Positions 27,918-36,399 of a DNA stretch of 64,000 nt are shown here, piece after piece (position 1 is the first letter of the stretch; each line of letters starts with the position of its first letter). The position numbers and the translations under genes are program-made. The DNA lies in contig NZ_FQVJ01000005.1 in NCBI RefSeq assembly GCF_900129125.1, positions 88,048 to 152,047 on the forward strand. Direction: 5' to 3'. Below the pieces are notes generated by a model. The model was given only the letters and a program-made list of their open reading frames with translations. It was not told where the DNA came from and ran no database searches. The DNA is from Acidocella aminolytica 101 = DSM 11237. Lineage in GTDB: Bacteria > Pseudomonadota > Alphaproteobacteria > Acetobacterales > Acetobacteraceae.

Positions 27918-29876
27918 ATGGACGACCTGCATCTACCCGCTGGCGCCGCGGCTGGAATTTCCAGCACCGGGCGCCACCCGATGACCCCGCTGGATGCCTC
28001 CGAGATCCGCCAGGCGGTTGCAATTATCAAAGCCGATGCAGATTTTGGAGAGGAGTTTCTGTTCGAGGTGATCGAGCTGAAGGAACCGCCTTTGGCCGCC
28101 ATGACCGCCTATACCGAGGGAAAGGCTTGGCCACGTGAGGCCCGGGCCAATGTGTTTCTGGCGGATAAGCCCGGCGTGTGGCGCCTGAGCCTTTCCCTGA
28201 CCGATGAGGTGGTGACATCCAAGAGCTTCCACCCCGAGGCTCGGCCGATGATCCAGCTGGAGCAGTTCATCCAGATCGAGGATATTGTGCGCGCGCACCC
28301 GGATTTTATCGCCGCCTGCGCCAAGCGCGGCATTACGGATATGAGAAAAGTGTGCGTGGACCCATGGTCAGCCGGGAATTTCAACGTGCCTGGCGAGGAA
28401 GGGGGCTACCTCTCCCACACTTTCGCGTGGCTGCGGCTTTATCAGGACGAGAATTTCTATGCCCACCCCATTGAGGGTGTGAATGCGGTTGTGGACATCA
28501 AGGCGGGCAAGGTGATCCGCGTGGATGATTACGGCGCGGACGTGCCCGTGCCGATGGGGGAGTTCAATTACGAGGCGCAGTTCCGCACCGAATTCCGCAA
28601 AGCTCTGAAGCCGCTGGATATCATTCAGCCGGAAGGGGCGAGCTTTGAACTGAATGAGCGCGTGATCACCTGGGATAAATGGCGCTGCGTGATTGGCTTT
28701 AACGCCCGTGAGGGGCTGACGCTGCACGACATTGCCTATGACGGACGGCCAATTATCAACCGTGCCTCCATTGCTGAGATGGTGGTGCCGTATGGCGTGC
28801 CGGAGAATGGGCATTTCCGTAAAAACGTGTTTGACATTGGCGAATATGGGCTGGGGAAACTGACCAACTCATTGACGCTGGGCTGCGATTGCCTAGGGCA
28901 TATCGCCTATCTCGACGCTGATTTGAACACGATGCACGGCGATATTTTCCATATCGAGAAGGCCATCTGCATCCATGAAGAAGATGATGGGATTCTCTGG
29001 AAACATTGGGATTTCCGTACTGAGCGCACGGAGGTGCGGCGCGGGCGCAAGCTGGTGATCTCTTCCATCTGCACCGTCGGCAATTATGAATATGCGTTCT
29101 ACTGGCATTTCGACCAGGCGGGTATGATCCAGTTTGAGATGAAGGCCACCGGAATTATCAATACCTCCGCCTGTATTCCTGGCCAGCCTGGCAAATATGG
29201 GGTGGAGGTGGCCCCCGGCGTGCAAGGGCATATTCATCAGCACGCATTTTGCGCACGGCTGGAGATGGCCGTGGATGGCCCCGGCAATTCCATTGTAGAA
29301 TGCAACAGCTATGCGGAGGAGGATGACGCCAAAAACCCCTATGGCAACGCCTTCTACCAGCAGGACACGGTGCTGAAGACTGAGCTGGAAGCCTGCCGCA
29401 AGGCCAGCCCGGAAACTCACCGCTATTGGAAGGTAATCAACCCCAACAAGTTCAACCATACCGGCAAGCCTGTGGGTTATAAGCTGATGCCGGAATCTAC
29501 CCTCACGCCGTATTTCAAACCCGGCTCACCGTCCGGTATCCGTTCTGGATTCATGAAAAACCATCTCTGGGTCACGAAGTTTGATGCGGAGGAACGTTAT
29601 CCGGCGGGAGAATACATGAATCATTCCACCAGCGCGGGCGGGGTTGAGGATTTCGTGAAGCAAAACCGCAACCTGGAAAATACGGACCTCGTGCTGTGGC
29701 ATGTGTTCGGACTGCATCATCAGGTGCGGACCGAGGACTTCCCGGTGCAACCTTGCATCAAAACCGGATTCAAGCTGATGCCGACAGGGTTTTTCGACCA
29801 AAACCCCGGCATTGATGTGGCACCCGGTGTGAACAAGGCCAGCAAGCTGCACGGCTCTGGCTGCTGCGGCGGATAA
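27918..29876 (+). CDS. Copper-containing primary amine oxidase
   Basis: Oxidatively deaminates primary amines to aldehyde, ammonia and hydrogen peroxide, using copper and a self-made topaquinone. 652 residues from the ATG behind AAGGAG. The topaquinone precursor is Tyr390 in TVGNYEY. The catalytic base Asp306 sits in FDIGEYGLG, 84 residues before it, as in characterised enzymes. Copper ligands are His440 and His442 (HQHAFCARLEM) and His600 (FGLHHQVRTEDFP), all at family spacing. No signal peptide is visible, so it is probably cytoplasmic. Downstream are a 15-bp hairpin and a permease. It is predicted to be regulated by the divergent AraC gene. The exact amine cannot be read from sequence. Confidence 0.95.
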   Translation: MDDLHLPAGAAAGISSTGRHPMTPLDASEIRQAVAIIKADADFGEEFLFEVIELKEPPLAAMTAYTEGKAWPREARANVFLADKPGVWRLSLSLTDEVVTSKSFHPEARPMIQLEQFIQIEDIVRAHPDFIAACAKRGITDMRKVCVDPWSAGNFNVPGEEGGYLSHTFAWLRLYQDENFYAHPIEGVNAVVDIKAGKVIRVDDYGADVPVPMGEFNYEAQFRTEFRKALKPLDIIQPEGASFELNERVITWDKWRCVIGFNAREGLTLHDIAYDGRPIINRASIAEMVVPYGVPENGHFRKNVFDIGEYGLGKLTNSLTLGCDCLGHIAYLDADLNTMHGDIFHIEKAICIHEEDDGILWKHWDFRTERTEVRRGRKLVISSICTVGNYEYAFYWHFDQAGMIQFEMKATGIINTSACIPGQPGKYGVEVAPGVQGHIHQHAFCARLEMAVDGPGNSIVECNSYAEEDDAKNPYGNAFYQQDTVLKTELEACRKASPETHRYWKVINPNKFNHTGKPVGYKLMPESTLTPYFKPGSPSGIRSGFMKNHLWVTKFDAEERYPAGEYMNHSTSAGGVEDFVKQNRNLENTDLVLWHVFGLHHQVRTEDFPVQPCIKTGFKLMPTGFFDQNPGIDVAPGVNKASKLHGSGCCGG

Positions 29877-29938
29877 GCATATTCAGCATGTCCATACGCA
29901 AATTCGGCATGTTGTTTGCATTCTAACTTTTAACGCTT

Positions 29939-29972
29939 GCGGTTTTACCGGGGGACGCCCCGGTAAAACCGC
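29939..29972. other. Perfect 15-bp hairpin between amine oxidase and permease
   Basis: GCGGTTTTACCGGGG and its exact complement are separated by GACG. No T-run follows in either direction, so it is not a standard terminator. In the joint transcript it could stabilise the oxidase mRNA or set different levels for the two genes. Confidence 0.75.
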
Positions 29973-30001
29973 GGCTAAGTTTCAACCAGGAGGCTTTTTG
30001 T

Positions 30002-31408
30002 ATGGTAGCTACGACGGACGTTGCCGCTCATGCCCCACCGCAGCTTAAGCATGGTGTGCTGAACCGCTTTGAAATGATGGGGCAATCCATCGCCAATATC
30101 GCTCCTACCCTGACGCCAGCGCTGAACATCTCCGTGGTCGCGGGCTTGGCCGGGGTGGGCTCGTGGATGGCGTATCTGATCGCCACGGTTGGGCTTGTGT
30201 TCGTTGGAGCCTGCATCTCTGTTCTGGCTCGGCGCCACCCGGAGGCCGGGTCTTATTTTGTGTATATCGGCCGCAATTTCGGGCCAGTCTCGGGCGCACT
30301 GGCGGGTTGGGCAATGATTCTTGCCTATTTGACCACCGCCGCTGCCGTGGTGTTCGGCGTACCGCTGTTCCTGGGAAATTTGCTAGCGGTGTTCCATATC
30401 ACACTGTCCAATACTGCACTGACTGTGATCGCGGTGCTGTTCCTGGGGGCGGTGGTATTCGCGGCGTACCGTGACATTCAGCTTTCCTCCCGCGCGGCGC
30501 TTGTGCTGGAATCCGTCTCCATTGGCATTATCATCATCATCACCGCCATTGTTATCGGCAAGCATGGCACGGTCGTGGACCCAGTGCAGCTTGATATCGG
30601 CAAGATCCATTTCGGCGCAGTGATGTCCGCGCTGGTGTTCGGCGTGTTCAGCTTCGTGGGCTTTGAAAGCGCGGCCACATTGGCCAAGGAATCCGCCAAC
30701 CCGCACAAGAACGTGCCATTCGCCGTGGTCGGCTCCGCTGCCGTGGCGGGGATTTTCTTTGTGATCATCTCCTACTGCATGGTGATGGGCATGGATGACA
30801 ATGCCGGCGCCATCGGCGGGTCCTCCTCGCCCTTCGCCGCAATGACCAGCAAAGCAGGCTTACCCTGGGCCGCAGGCGTGGTGTATTTCGCCGCCATCGT
30901 CAGCGCCTTTGCCTGCGCGCTGGCCTGCATCAATGCCAGCTCGCGTATTCTGTACTCCATGGGGCGTTATCAGTTCCTGCATGGCTCCATGGGGTTGGTA
31001 CACAAGACCCATAAAACCCCGCACATGGCGGTGCTAGCCTCCGGCGCGCTGGCGCTGATCCTGATCCTGGCGCTGCTACCGCAAGGTTTCCTCAACGCCT
31101 TTGGTCTCACCGGCACCATCGCCACCTATGGGTTTGTGGTTGTGTATTTCGCCGTCTGCATCACCGCCCCGGTGGATGCCTACCGCAACGGCGCGGGCAG
31201 CCCTGTGCATATCCTGCTCGGCGTGCTGGGAGCGGTACTGATGGGCTTTGTAATTTACAGCTCTGTGGTGCCCTTCCCCGAAGCGCCGTTTAACGCCCTG
31301 CCCCCAGCCTTCCTGATTTATATGCTGATCGGGCTGGTCTGGTTCCTGGTGCTGAAAGCGAAATCCCCGCAGGTGCTGGCGAGTATTGCCAACGATATGG
31401 AAGGCTGA
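30002..31408 (+). CDS. APC-superfamily amino acid/amine permease
   Basis: A 468-residue membrane transporter with about 12 hydrophobic helices. The first helix region shows MGQSIANIAPTLTP then VVAGLAGVGSWMAYLIATVG, the unwound substrate-binding segment of APC carriers. FGVFSFVGFESAATLAKE is the family block in helix 6. AGGAGG precedes the ATG. It follows the amine oxidase and ends in a strong terminator, so import of the oxidase substrate is likely. A paralogue lies at 33873-35261. Confidence 0.88.
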   Translation: MVATTDVAAHAPPQLKHGVLNRFEMMGQSIANIAPTLTPALNISVVAGLAGVGSWMAYLIATVGLVFVGACISVLARRHPEAGSYFVYIGRNFGPVSGALAGWAMILAYLTTAAAVVFGVPLFLGNLLAVFHITLSNTALTVIAVLFLGAVVFAAYRDIQLSSRAALVLESVSIGIIIIITAIVIGKHGTVVDPVQLDIGKIHFGAVMSALVFGVFSFVGFESAATLAKESANPHKNVPFAVVGSAAVAGIFFVIISYCMVMGMDDNAGAIGGSSSPFAAMTSKAGLPWAAGVVYFAAIVSAFACALACINASSRILYSMGRYQFLHGSMGLVHKTHKTPHMAVLASGALALILILALLPQGFLNAFGLTGTIATYGFVVVYFAVCITAPVDAYRNGAGSPVHILLGVLGAVLMGFVIYSSVVPFPEAPFNALPPAFLIYMLIGLVWFLVLKAKSPQVLASIANDMEG

Positions 31409-31429
31409 AGCCAACGGCTTTCCTCAACC

Positions 31430-31459
31430 GGCCCCAGGTGCAAACCTGGGGCCTTTTTT
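31430..31459 (+). terminator. Strong intrinsic terminator after the amine permease
   Basis: GGCCCCAGGT and ACCTGGGGCC form a 10-bp stem with a GCAA loop, followed directly by six T. Confidence 0.95.
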
Positions 31460-31509
31460 GACCATTGACTTCTGTTTCAAGCCGAAGTACCCGCAGCTTC
31501 ACCTCTTGT

Positions 31510-31584
31510 GGCGGCGTAGCTCAGTGGTAGAGCAGGGGAATCATAATCCCTTGGTCGGTGGTTCAAATCCGCCCGCCGCTACCA
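31510..31584 (+). tRNA. tRNA-Met (CAT), elongator type
   Basis: A full cloverleaf: acceptor GGCGGCG pairs with CGCCGCT (one G-T at the end), the D arm is GCTC-AGTGGTA-GAGC, the anticodon stem-loop is GGGGA-ATCATAA-TCCCT with CAT at the apex, the T stem is GGTGG/CCGCC, and CCA is encoded. The acceptor ends in G-T, not the C-A mismatch of initiators, and the loop matches alphaproteobacterial elongator tRNA-Met. A lysidine-modified isoleucine tRNA is a less likely alternative. Confidence 0.93.
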
Positions 31585-31645
31585 TGAGGGGCTCTCCGGG
31601 CGCTGGTCTGGTCCCGCCCGGATTAATTCTCTCACCAACCTGATC

Positions 31646-32947
31646 TTATGGATACAAGCCGCGCTCGTTACGGGCTTGAAGGATCCGCTCGCAGGCGACC
31701 ACGAAGGCGCCGGTGCGGAGGCTGAAATTATATTTCTCACAAGTGGCCCAGATATGGTGCAGCGCGCCGGTGATGATTTTATCCAGCCGCAGATTAATCT
31801 CCTCCTCGCTCCAGAAGAAGGATGAAAAATCCTGCACCCATTCGAAATAAGATACGATGACGCCACCCGAGTTGCAGATCACGTCCGGCAGAACAGTGAT
31901 ACCGCGCGAAGCTAGAATGTCGTCCGCGCCCGGCACGGTGGGGCCGTTTGCGGCTTCCAGAACCAGCTTGGCGCGCAGGCGCTCGGCCCGGCGCTCGGTG
32001 ATCTGACCTTCAAGAGCGGCGGGTATGATCACATCCACATCCGCGCCCCAGAAATCCTCAAGACCCAGAATTTCACCGCCGGAAAAGCCCGCCACGGAGC
32101 CGTGCGTCAACACATGCTCGGTCAGCGCCGCAACATCCAGCCCGTTGCTGTTAAACACGCCGCCACCATGGTCCTGCACCGCGACCACCTTGGCGCCGGA
32201 ATGGGCAAACAGCTCAGCCGCGTTGGCCCCCACATTGCCGAACCCCTGAATGGCGACACGCGCGCCCTCCATGGGGATTTTCAGCCGCCGCATGGCTTCG
32301 CGTCCGGTCACGAACACACCGCGCCCGGTGGCCTTTACCCGCCCCAGCGAGCCGCCCAGACTAATTGGCTTGCCGGTAACCACGCCGGTGGTGGTGGCAC
32401 CAACATTGGCGGAGTAAGTGTCCATCATCCAGGCCATGGTCTGGGCGTTGGTGTTCACATCCGGCGCCGGAATGTCCCGCTGCGGGCCGATAATAATGCC
32501 GATCTCGCTGGTATAACGGCGGGTGACGCGCTCAAGCTCCTGATTCGAAAGCATTTTTGGGTCCAGCCGGATGCCGCCTTTGGCGCCGCCAAAAGGCAGG
32601 TTCACGGCGGCATTCTTCACCGTCATCCAGGCGGAAAGCGCCATCACCTCTTCCAGTGTTACATCCGGGTGGTAGCGCACACCGCCTTTGCCGGGTCCGC
32701 GTGAGAGGCTGTGCTGGACGCGATAGCCTTCAAAATGCGCGATCTCGCCGCTATCGAGCTGAATGGGCACATCCACGATCAGCACGCGCTTAGGGCGGAG
32801 CAGCGTGCCGGACCAGCGGGCAAGGTCGCCCATATAAGGCAAAACGCGATCGACCTGGGCGAGATAAGTGCCCCAGGGGCTTTCCGGCTTAGGCGAGACA
32901 TAAGACAAATTCGCGGAGTAAACAGGACTATGTTGAGTATCAGCCAT
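31646..32947 (-). CDS. Glu/Leu/Phe/Val-type amino acid dehydrogenase
   Basis: NAD(P)-dependent oxidative deamination or reductive amination of an amino acid, most likely glutamate. 433 residues from the ATG at 32947 behind GGGAAAC; the frame runs on upstream without similarity. [14 protein letters not shown] carries the catalytic Lys, and [17 protein letters not shown] is the dinucleotide fold. Next to amine oxidase and permease genes, it could fix or release ammonium from amine breakdown (inference). It converges on the tRNA gene. Confidence 0.9.
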   Translation of the reverse strand: MADTQHSPVYSANLSYVSPKPESPWGTYLAQVDRVLPYMGDLARWSGTLLRPKRVLIVDVPIQLDSGEIAHFEGYRVQHSLSRGPGKGGVRYHPDVTLEEVMALSAWMTVKNAAVNLPFGGAKGGIRLDPKMLSNQELERVTRRYTSEIGIIIGPQRDIPAPDVNTNAQTMAWMMDTYSANVGATTTGVVTGKPISLGGSLGRVKATGRGVFVTGREAMRRLKIPMEGARVAIQGFGNVGANAAELFAHSGAKVVAVQDHGGGVFNSNGLDVAALTEHVLTHGSVAGFSGGEILGLEDFWGADVDVIIPAALEGQITERRAERLRAKLVLEAANGPTVPGADDILASRGITVLPDVICNSGGVIVSYFEWVQDFSSFFWSEEEINLRLDKIITGALHHIWATCEKYNFSLRTGAFVVACERILQARNERGLYP

Positions 32948-33169
32948 ATTGTTTCCCTTTGTTTGATCCGTATTCTTATTATTGCGCCCAGACACACGGC
33001 CTGAGCGAGGCAAAAGGCAGTCGGCAAGAAACTTTATTTATACAGGAATCTACACCCGCTAATCTGACCCGTCAGCCGCTCCCAACTGAGAGGCAGGGCT
33101 GCGTTGGCGGCAGTGGCTGGAGGCTAGGGCTGTGTTTAGCATGAAGTTTGGGCACCGGAAGTGATTAAA

Positions 33170-33631
33170 ATGAGCGCACTTCTCCCCTCCCTTCACCGAA
33201 GAAGACGCCCGCACCAAGGTTCGGCTGTCGGAAGATGGCTGGAACAGCCGTAATCCCGAGAAGGTATCGCTGGTTTACACGTCGGACAGCCAATGGTGAA
33301 ACCGTGCGGAATTTATCACCGGCCAGGCCGAGATCGTCGCGTTTCTGACCCGCAAATGGGACTAGAATCTGGATTACCGGCTGATCAAGGGGCTTTGGAG
33401 CTTTACCGGCAACCGAATCTCCGTGCGCTTTGCCTAGAATGGCACGATGGCAACGGCAACTGGTTCCGCTCCTACGGCAATGGGAGCTGGGAATTCGACG
33501 CGGACGGACTAATGCAGCCCCGCTTTGCCAGCGTTAGCGACCCGCCCCCGCAAGAGAGCAAGCGAAAACTCCACTGGCCGCTCGGCCACTGGCCCGACGC
33601 GCATCCGGGCCTCAGCGAATTGGGTCTTTAA
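33170..33631 (+). pseudogene. Decayed DUF1348 (SnoaL-like) gene
   Basis: Conceptual translation gives an almost complete DUF1348 protein in broken frames: [20 protein letters not shown], then [38 protein letters not shown], and in another frame [15 protein letters not shown] to HPGLSELGL at the stop. Lesions seen: TGA at 33297 (where CGA for Arg is expected), TAG at 33363, and a one-base loss near 33435 that turns a Tyr codon into TAG and shifts frame. The nearest ATG (33170) is also out of frame with the first block. Multiple lesions argue against sequencing error. The intact family is an NTF2-like fold of unknown substrate. Confidence 0.85.
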
Positions 33632-33653
33632 CCCACCACGCCAGGAAACCGAC

Positions 33654-33687
33654 AGCCAGCCCCTTCATGAAGGTGGGGTGGCTTTTT
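33654..33687 (+). terminator. Terminator-like hairpin after the DUF1348 remnant
   Basis: AGCCA(G)CCCC pairs with GGGG-TGGCT around a short loop, followed by TTTTT. It probably terminated the once-active gene. Confidence 0.7.
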
Positions 33688-33872
33688 AGCCTACCCCTAT
33701 TAAAATTGCTTATTTTTTAATCTTTTTTCCCGCGCACGTTGGTGGCCGAATCTAATTTGCATATTTTTTCACTTTTCCCTTGAACCACGGTCGCCAGTCA
33801 AATAAAAAAAATTGCTCTACAGGAAACAATCTTTCCGGTCCTTATAAAATCCCTTTTTGGAGAACAAGTCCG

Positions 33873-35261
33873 ATGTCGGAGTTGCGCAAGGATAGCCTTT
33901 CGCTCTTGGAAGCCCTTGGCCAGTCGGTTGCCAACGTCTCCCCTACCCTGACCCCAGCGGTAGCGGTGGCCGTGGTGGCGGGCATGGCAGGCACCGCCTC
34001 CTGGCTGGTTTATGTGCTGGCGACGGTGTCGCTCGTTATTATCGGCATTAACATCGGCAAGCTCGCCTCGAAGATTTCAGCGGCGGGATCATTCTTCATC
34101 TATGTCTCACGTGGGCTTGGGCCTGGCTGGGGGATCTTGTCTGGCTGGGCGATGTTGGCGGCGTATCTTTTCACCGCCATGGCCCTCACTGCCGCAACGG
34201 GGCTGTTTCTGCAGGACCTGCTGTCCGCCTTTGGCCTGCCGGTTTTGCCAAGAGCCGTCTTGTTTACACTAATCTCCATTGGCGTCTGGCTACTGGCGGT
34301 GCGCGATGTACGCATCTCCTCACGCGTTGGACTGACTATTGAAGCTGTCTCCATGAGCATCATTCTGCTCGTTTGCCTGATCTCCTGGCACGCCCATGGT
34401 TTCGCGCTGGATGTGAAGCAGGACACGCTTTCAGGCGCGTCTTTTTCATCCGTGGCGCAGGCGATTGTGTTCGGTATCTTCTCTTATGTCGGGTTTGAAA
34501 GTGCGGCCACTCTCGGCAAGGAAACACGGAACCCGAACATCGTGATCCCCCGCGCGGTGATTTTAACGCCGATCATCGCGGGCATTTTCTTTGTCATCAC
34601 CACCTACATCATCACCCAGGGGTTTGGTGACGATGCCGCCAAACTCGGCGCAAGCGCCGGACCTATGAATGCGCTCGTATCCGGCAAAAGTGAAGGGCTG
34701 ACCCTGGCCATTTACATCGGCGCCAGCATCAGCTGCTTCGCCTGCGCGCTGGCCTCCATCAACGCATTCAGCCGTATGCTATTTTCCCTCGGCCGCTACC
34801 AACTGATGCATAGCAGCGTGGGAACGGTTCATGCTAGCCACAAAACGCCGCATGTCGCTGTGACGATTGGCTGTGCGCTGAATGCCGTGGTCTGCGTTGC
34901 GTTCAGCAACCACGCTTATACTGATTTGCTCGGCTATTTCGGCACCATCGCCAGCTTTGGGTTCATTCTCGTCTATATGGCCTGTTCTATCGCCGCCCCG
35001 GCATTGCTGCGGAAAATGGGAAAAGCCTCCACCGGAGATTACATCATGGGGGCCTTGGGGACGGTTCTTATGGGCCTGTCTCTCGCGGGTAGCCTGTACC
35101 CTGTTCCTGCCGCGCCGTATAATTATTTCCCTTATGGTTTTGCAGTGTACATGTTCGTTGGATTCGTATGGTTCGCGCTGCTGAAGTACAAGATGCCGCA
35201 AACATTATTGGGGCTTGAGCACGATATGGAAAGCGGTTCCTTCGACCTTCAAAAGACCTGA
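33873..35261 (+). CDS. Second APC-superfamily amino acid/amine permease
   Basis: About 462 residues from the ATG at 33873, behind TTGGAGA; the frame extends upstream to 33780 without similarity. It is clearly paralogous to the permease at 30002: LGQSVANVSPTLTP against MGQSIANIAPTLTP, FGIFSYVGFESAATLGKE against FGVFSFVGFESAATLAKE, and matching C-termini. It ends before a hairpin shared with a convergent channel gene. It probably imports an amine or amino acid different from the first. Its promoter region (33690-33870) is AT-rich. Confidence 0.87.
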   Translation: MSELRKDSLSLLEALGQSVANVSPTLTPAVAVAVVAGMAGTASWLVYVLATVSLVIIGINIGKLASKISAAGSFFIYVSRGLGPGWGILSGWAMLAAYLFTAMALTAATGLFLQDLLSAFGLPVLPRAVLFTLISIGVWLLAVRDVRISSRVGLTIEAVSMSIILLVCLISWHAHGFALDVKQDTLSGASFSSVAQAIVFGIFSYVGFESAATLGKETRNPNIVIPRAVILTPIIAGIFFVITTYIITQGFGDDAAKLGASAGPMNALVSGKSEGLTLAIYIGASISCFACALASINAFSRMLFSLGRYQLMHSSVGTVHASHKTPHVAVTIGCALNAVVCVAFSNHAYTDLLGYFGTIASFGFILVYMACSIAAPALLRKMGKASTGDYIMGALGTVLMGLSLAGSLYPVPAAPYNYFPYGFAVYMFVGFVWFALLKYKMPQTLLGLEHDMESGSFDLQKT

Positions 35262-35273
35262 CCACAACAAAAA

Positions 35274-35303
35274 GGCATGGCGGCCAGTTCCGCCATGCCT
35301 TCA
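35274..35303. terminator. Bidirectional terminator hairpin
   Basis: GGCATGGCGG and CCGCCATGCC form a 10-bp stem with a CCAGTT loop. On the minus strand it is followed by CTTTTTG, giving a good terminator for the convergent gene; the plus-strand tail is weaker. Confidence 0.8.
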
Positions 35304-35321
35304 CTATAAAATAACTAAATG

Positions 35322-36146
35322 TTAGCTCACGGGAACCAGGATGCGGAACCAGAAGCGCGTATCGTTGCCCGGGTAGTTGGTCTGCGTAACGTCGTGCGTC
35401 AGATAGCTTTGCAAAATAACCGGACCAAAATTATAGCCAACCAAGCCGCCCATCGCGAACTGGCTCTGCTTATGATACCCGGAATAAGGCGTGCTGGTAT
35501 CGGTTGAATAATAGCCAACCGGGCCGAAGCTCCACTTACCGTAGCTCGTTGTCGCGGTCAGATCGAGGTTCAGATAGTTCGGCACTTTCTGCGCATCAAC
35601 AGAGGAGTTATCAACCTCGTTACCCAGAATCAGATTGGCGGTGAGGTTATAACCATTCGCCGTATAAGACGCGGCAAAACGCTGGTTAATGGTAGTCGCA
35701 TCGTTTGCGACAGGGCTGTGTAGCTTGGGATAGGTGCCGAGCAAGTAAGAAACGCCCACACCATGCCCCAGATTCCACGCGAGTTGCCCAGCGAACCAGG
35801 GATTGTACCAGCCCTGCACATGGAAAGTCGGCGTGCTGGCTTCAGCCAGCGGGAAAGCGCCGAAAAGCTGCAAACGCGCACCCAGCAATTGAACAGGCGT
35901 AGACCAAGCAATAACCGGAATGGTAACGCCAAGCGTTTCTTTACCGTATTGGCCGTAATCCGTTGTATCCAGCAGATAGACGCCTTGCGGCAATGGCGCA
36001 CCTGTCGCCAGGCCAACCGTTTCACCCGGCTGGGTCACAGAACCCGCCAAGGCCGGCGAAGCAATACCCGTGAGCGCGGAACCCGCGAGCAAGGCAAGCG
36101 CCATCTTCAGATGGCGGGCCGAACGCTTCCGTTCATGAAACTTCAT
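35322..36146 (-). CDS. Outer-membrane channel, phenol MetA-pathway family
   Basis: About 274 residues from the ATG at 36146, behind GGGGGAAAC. It has a signal peptide (basic MKFHERKRSARHLK, hydrophobic stretch, cleavage near ALA-G). The rest is alternating aromatic and polar beta strands ending in RFWFRILVPVS, typical of an outer-membrane barrel. Motifs such as GVYLLDTTDYGQYG and LATGAPLPQGVYLL fit the family named MetA-pathway of phenol degradation. It is convergent with the second permease. Its cargo is unknown; a related gene lies at 59783. Confidence 0.72.
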   Translation of the reverse strand: MKFHERKRSARHLKMALALLAGSALTGIASPALAGSVTQPGETVGLATGAPLPQGVYLLDTTDYGQYGKETLGVTIPVIAWSTPVQLLGARLQLFGAFPLAEASTPTFHVQGWYNPWFAGQLAWNLGHGVGVSYLLGTYPKLHSPVANDATTINQRFAASYTANGYNLTANLILGNEVDNSSVDAQKVPNYLNLDLTATTSYGKWSFGPVGYYSTDTSTPYSGYHKQSQFAMGGLVGYNFGPVILQSYLTHDVTQTNYPGNDTRFWFRILVPVS

Positions 36147-36399
36147 GTTTCCCCCTGTATTCTGTGGCAGCATTGAAAAGCCGCCCAATACGTTAATTTT
36201 ACCTTGAACGTTCAGGCGCCATTGTTAGCGCTCTGAAGCTTCGTCTTCTCCACGAAATGACATCGCAGACAAAACTCGGCAAAAACTAACACAGCACGTT
36301 TCGTGCCAAACCTACATTTATTGAAAACAAAGGGATTTTCCAACGACAGACCGTCTCAACCCTGTCATATTTTTCCGCACTGTTGCGAAAAAGGACAAA

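Noticed and set aside
31510..31584. Initiator tRNA-Met or tRNA-Ile2
   Set aside because: The acceptor end is G-T, not the mismatched C-A of initiators, and the anticodon arm matches elongator Met more than Ile2; Ile2 cannot be fully excluded without a modification-enzyme check.
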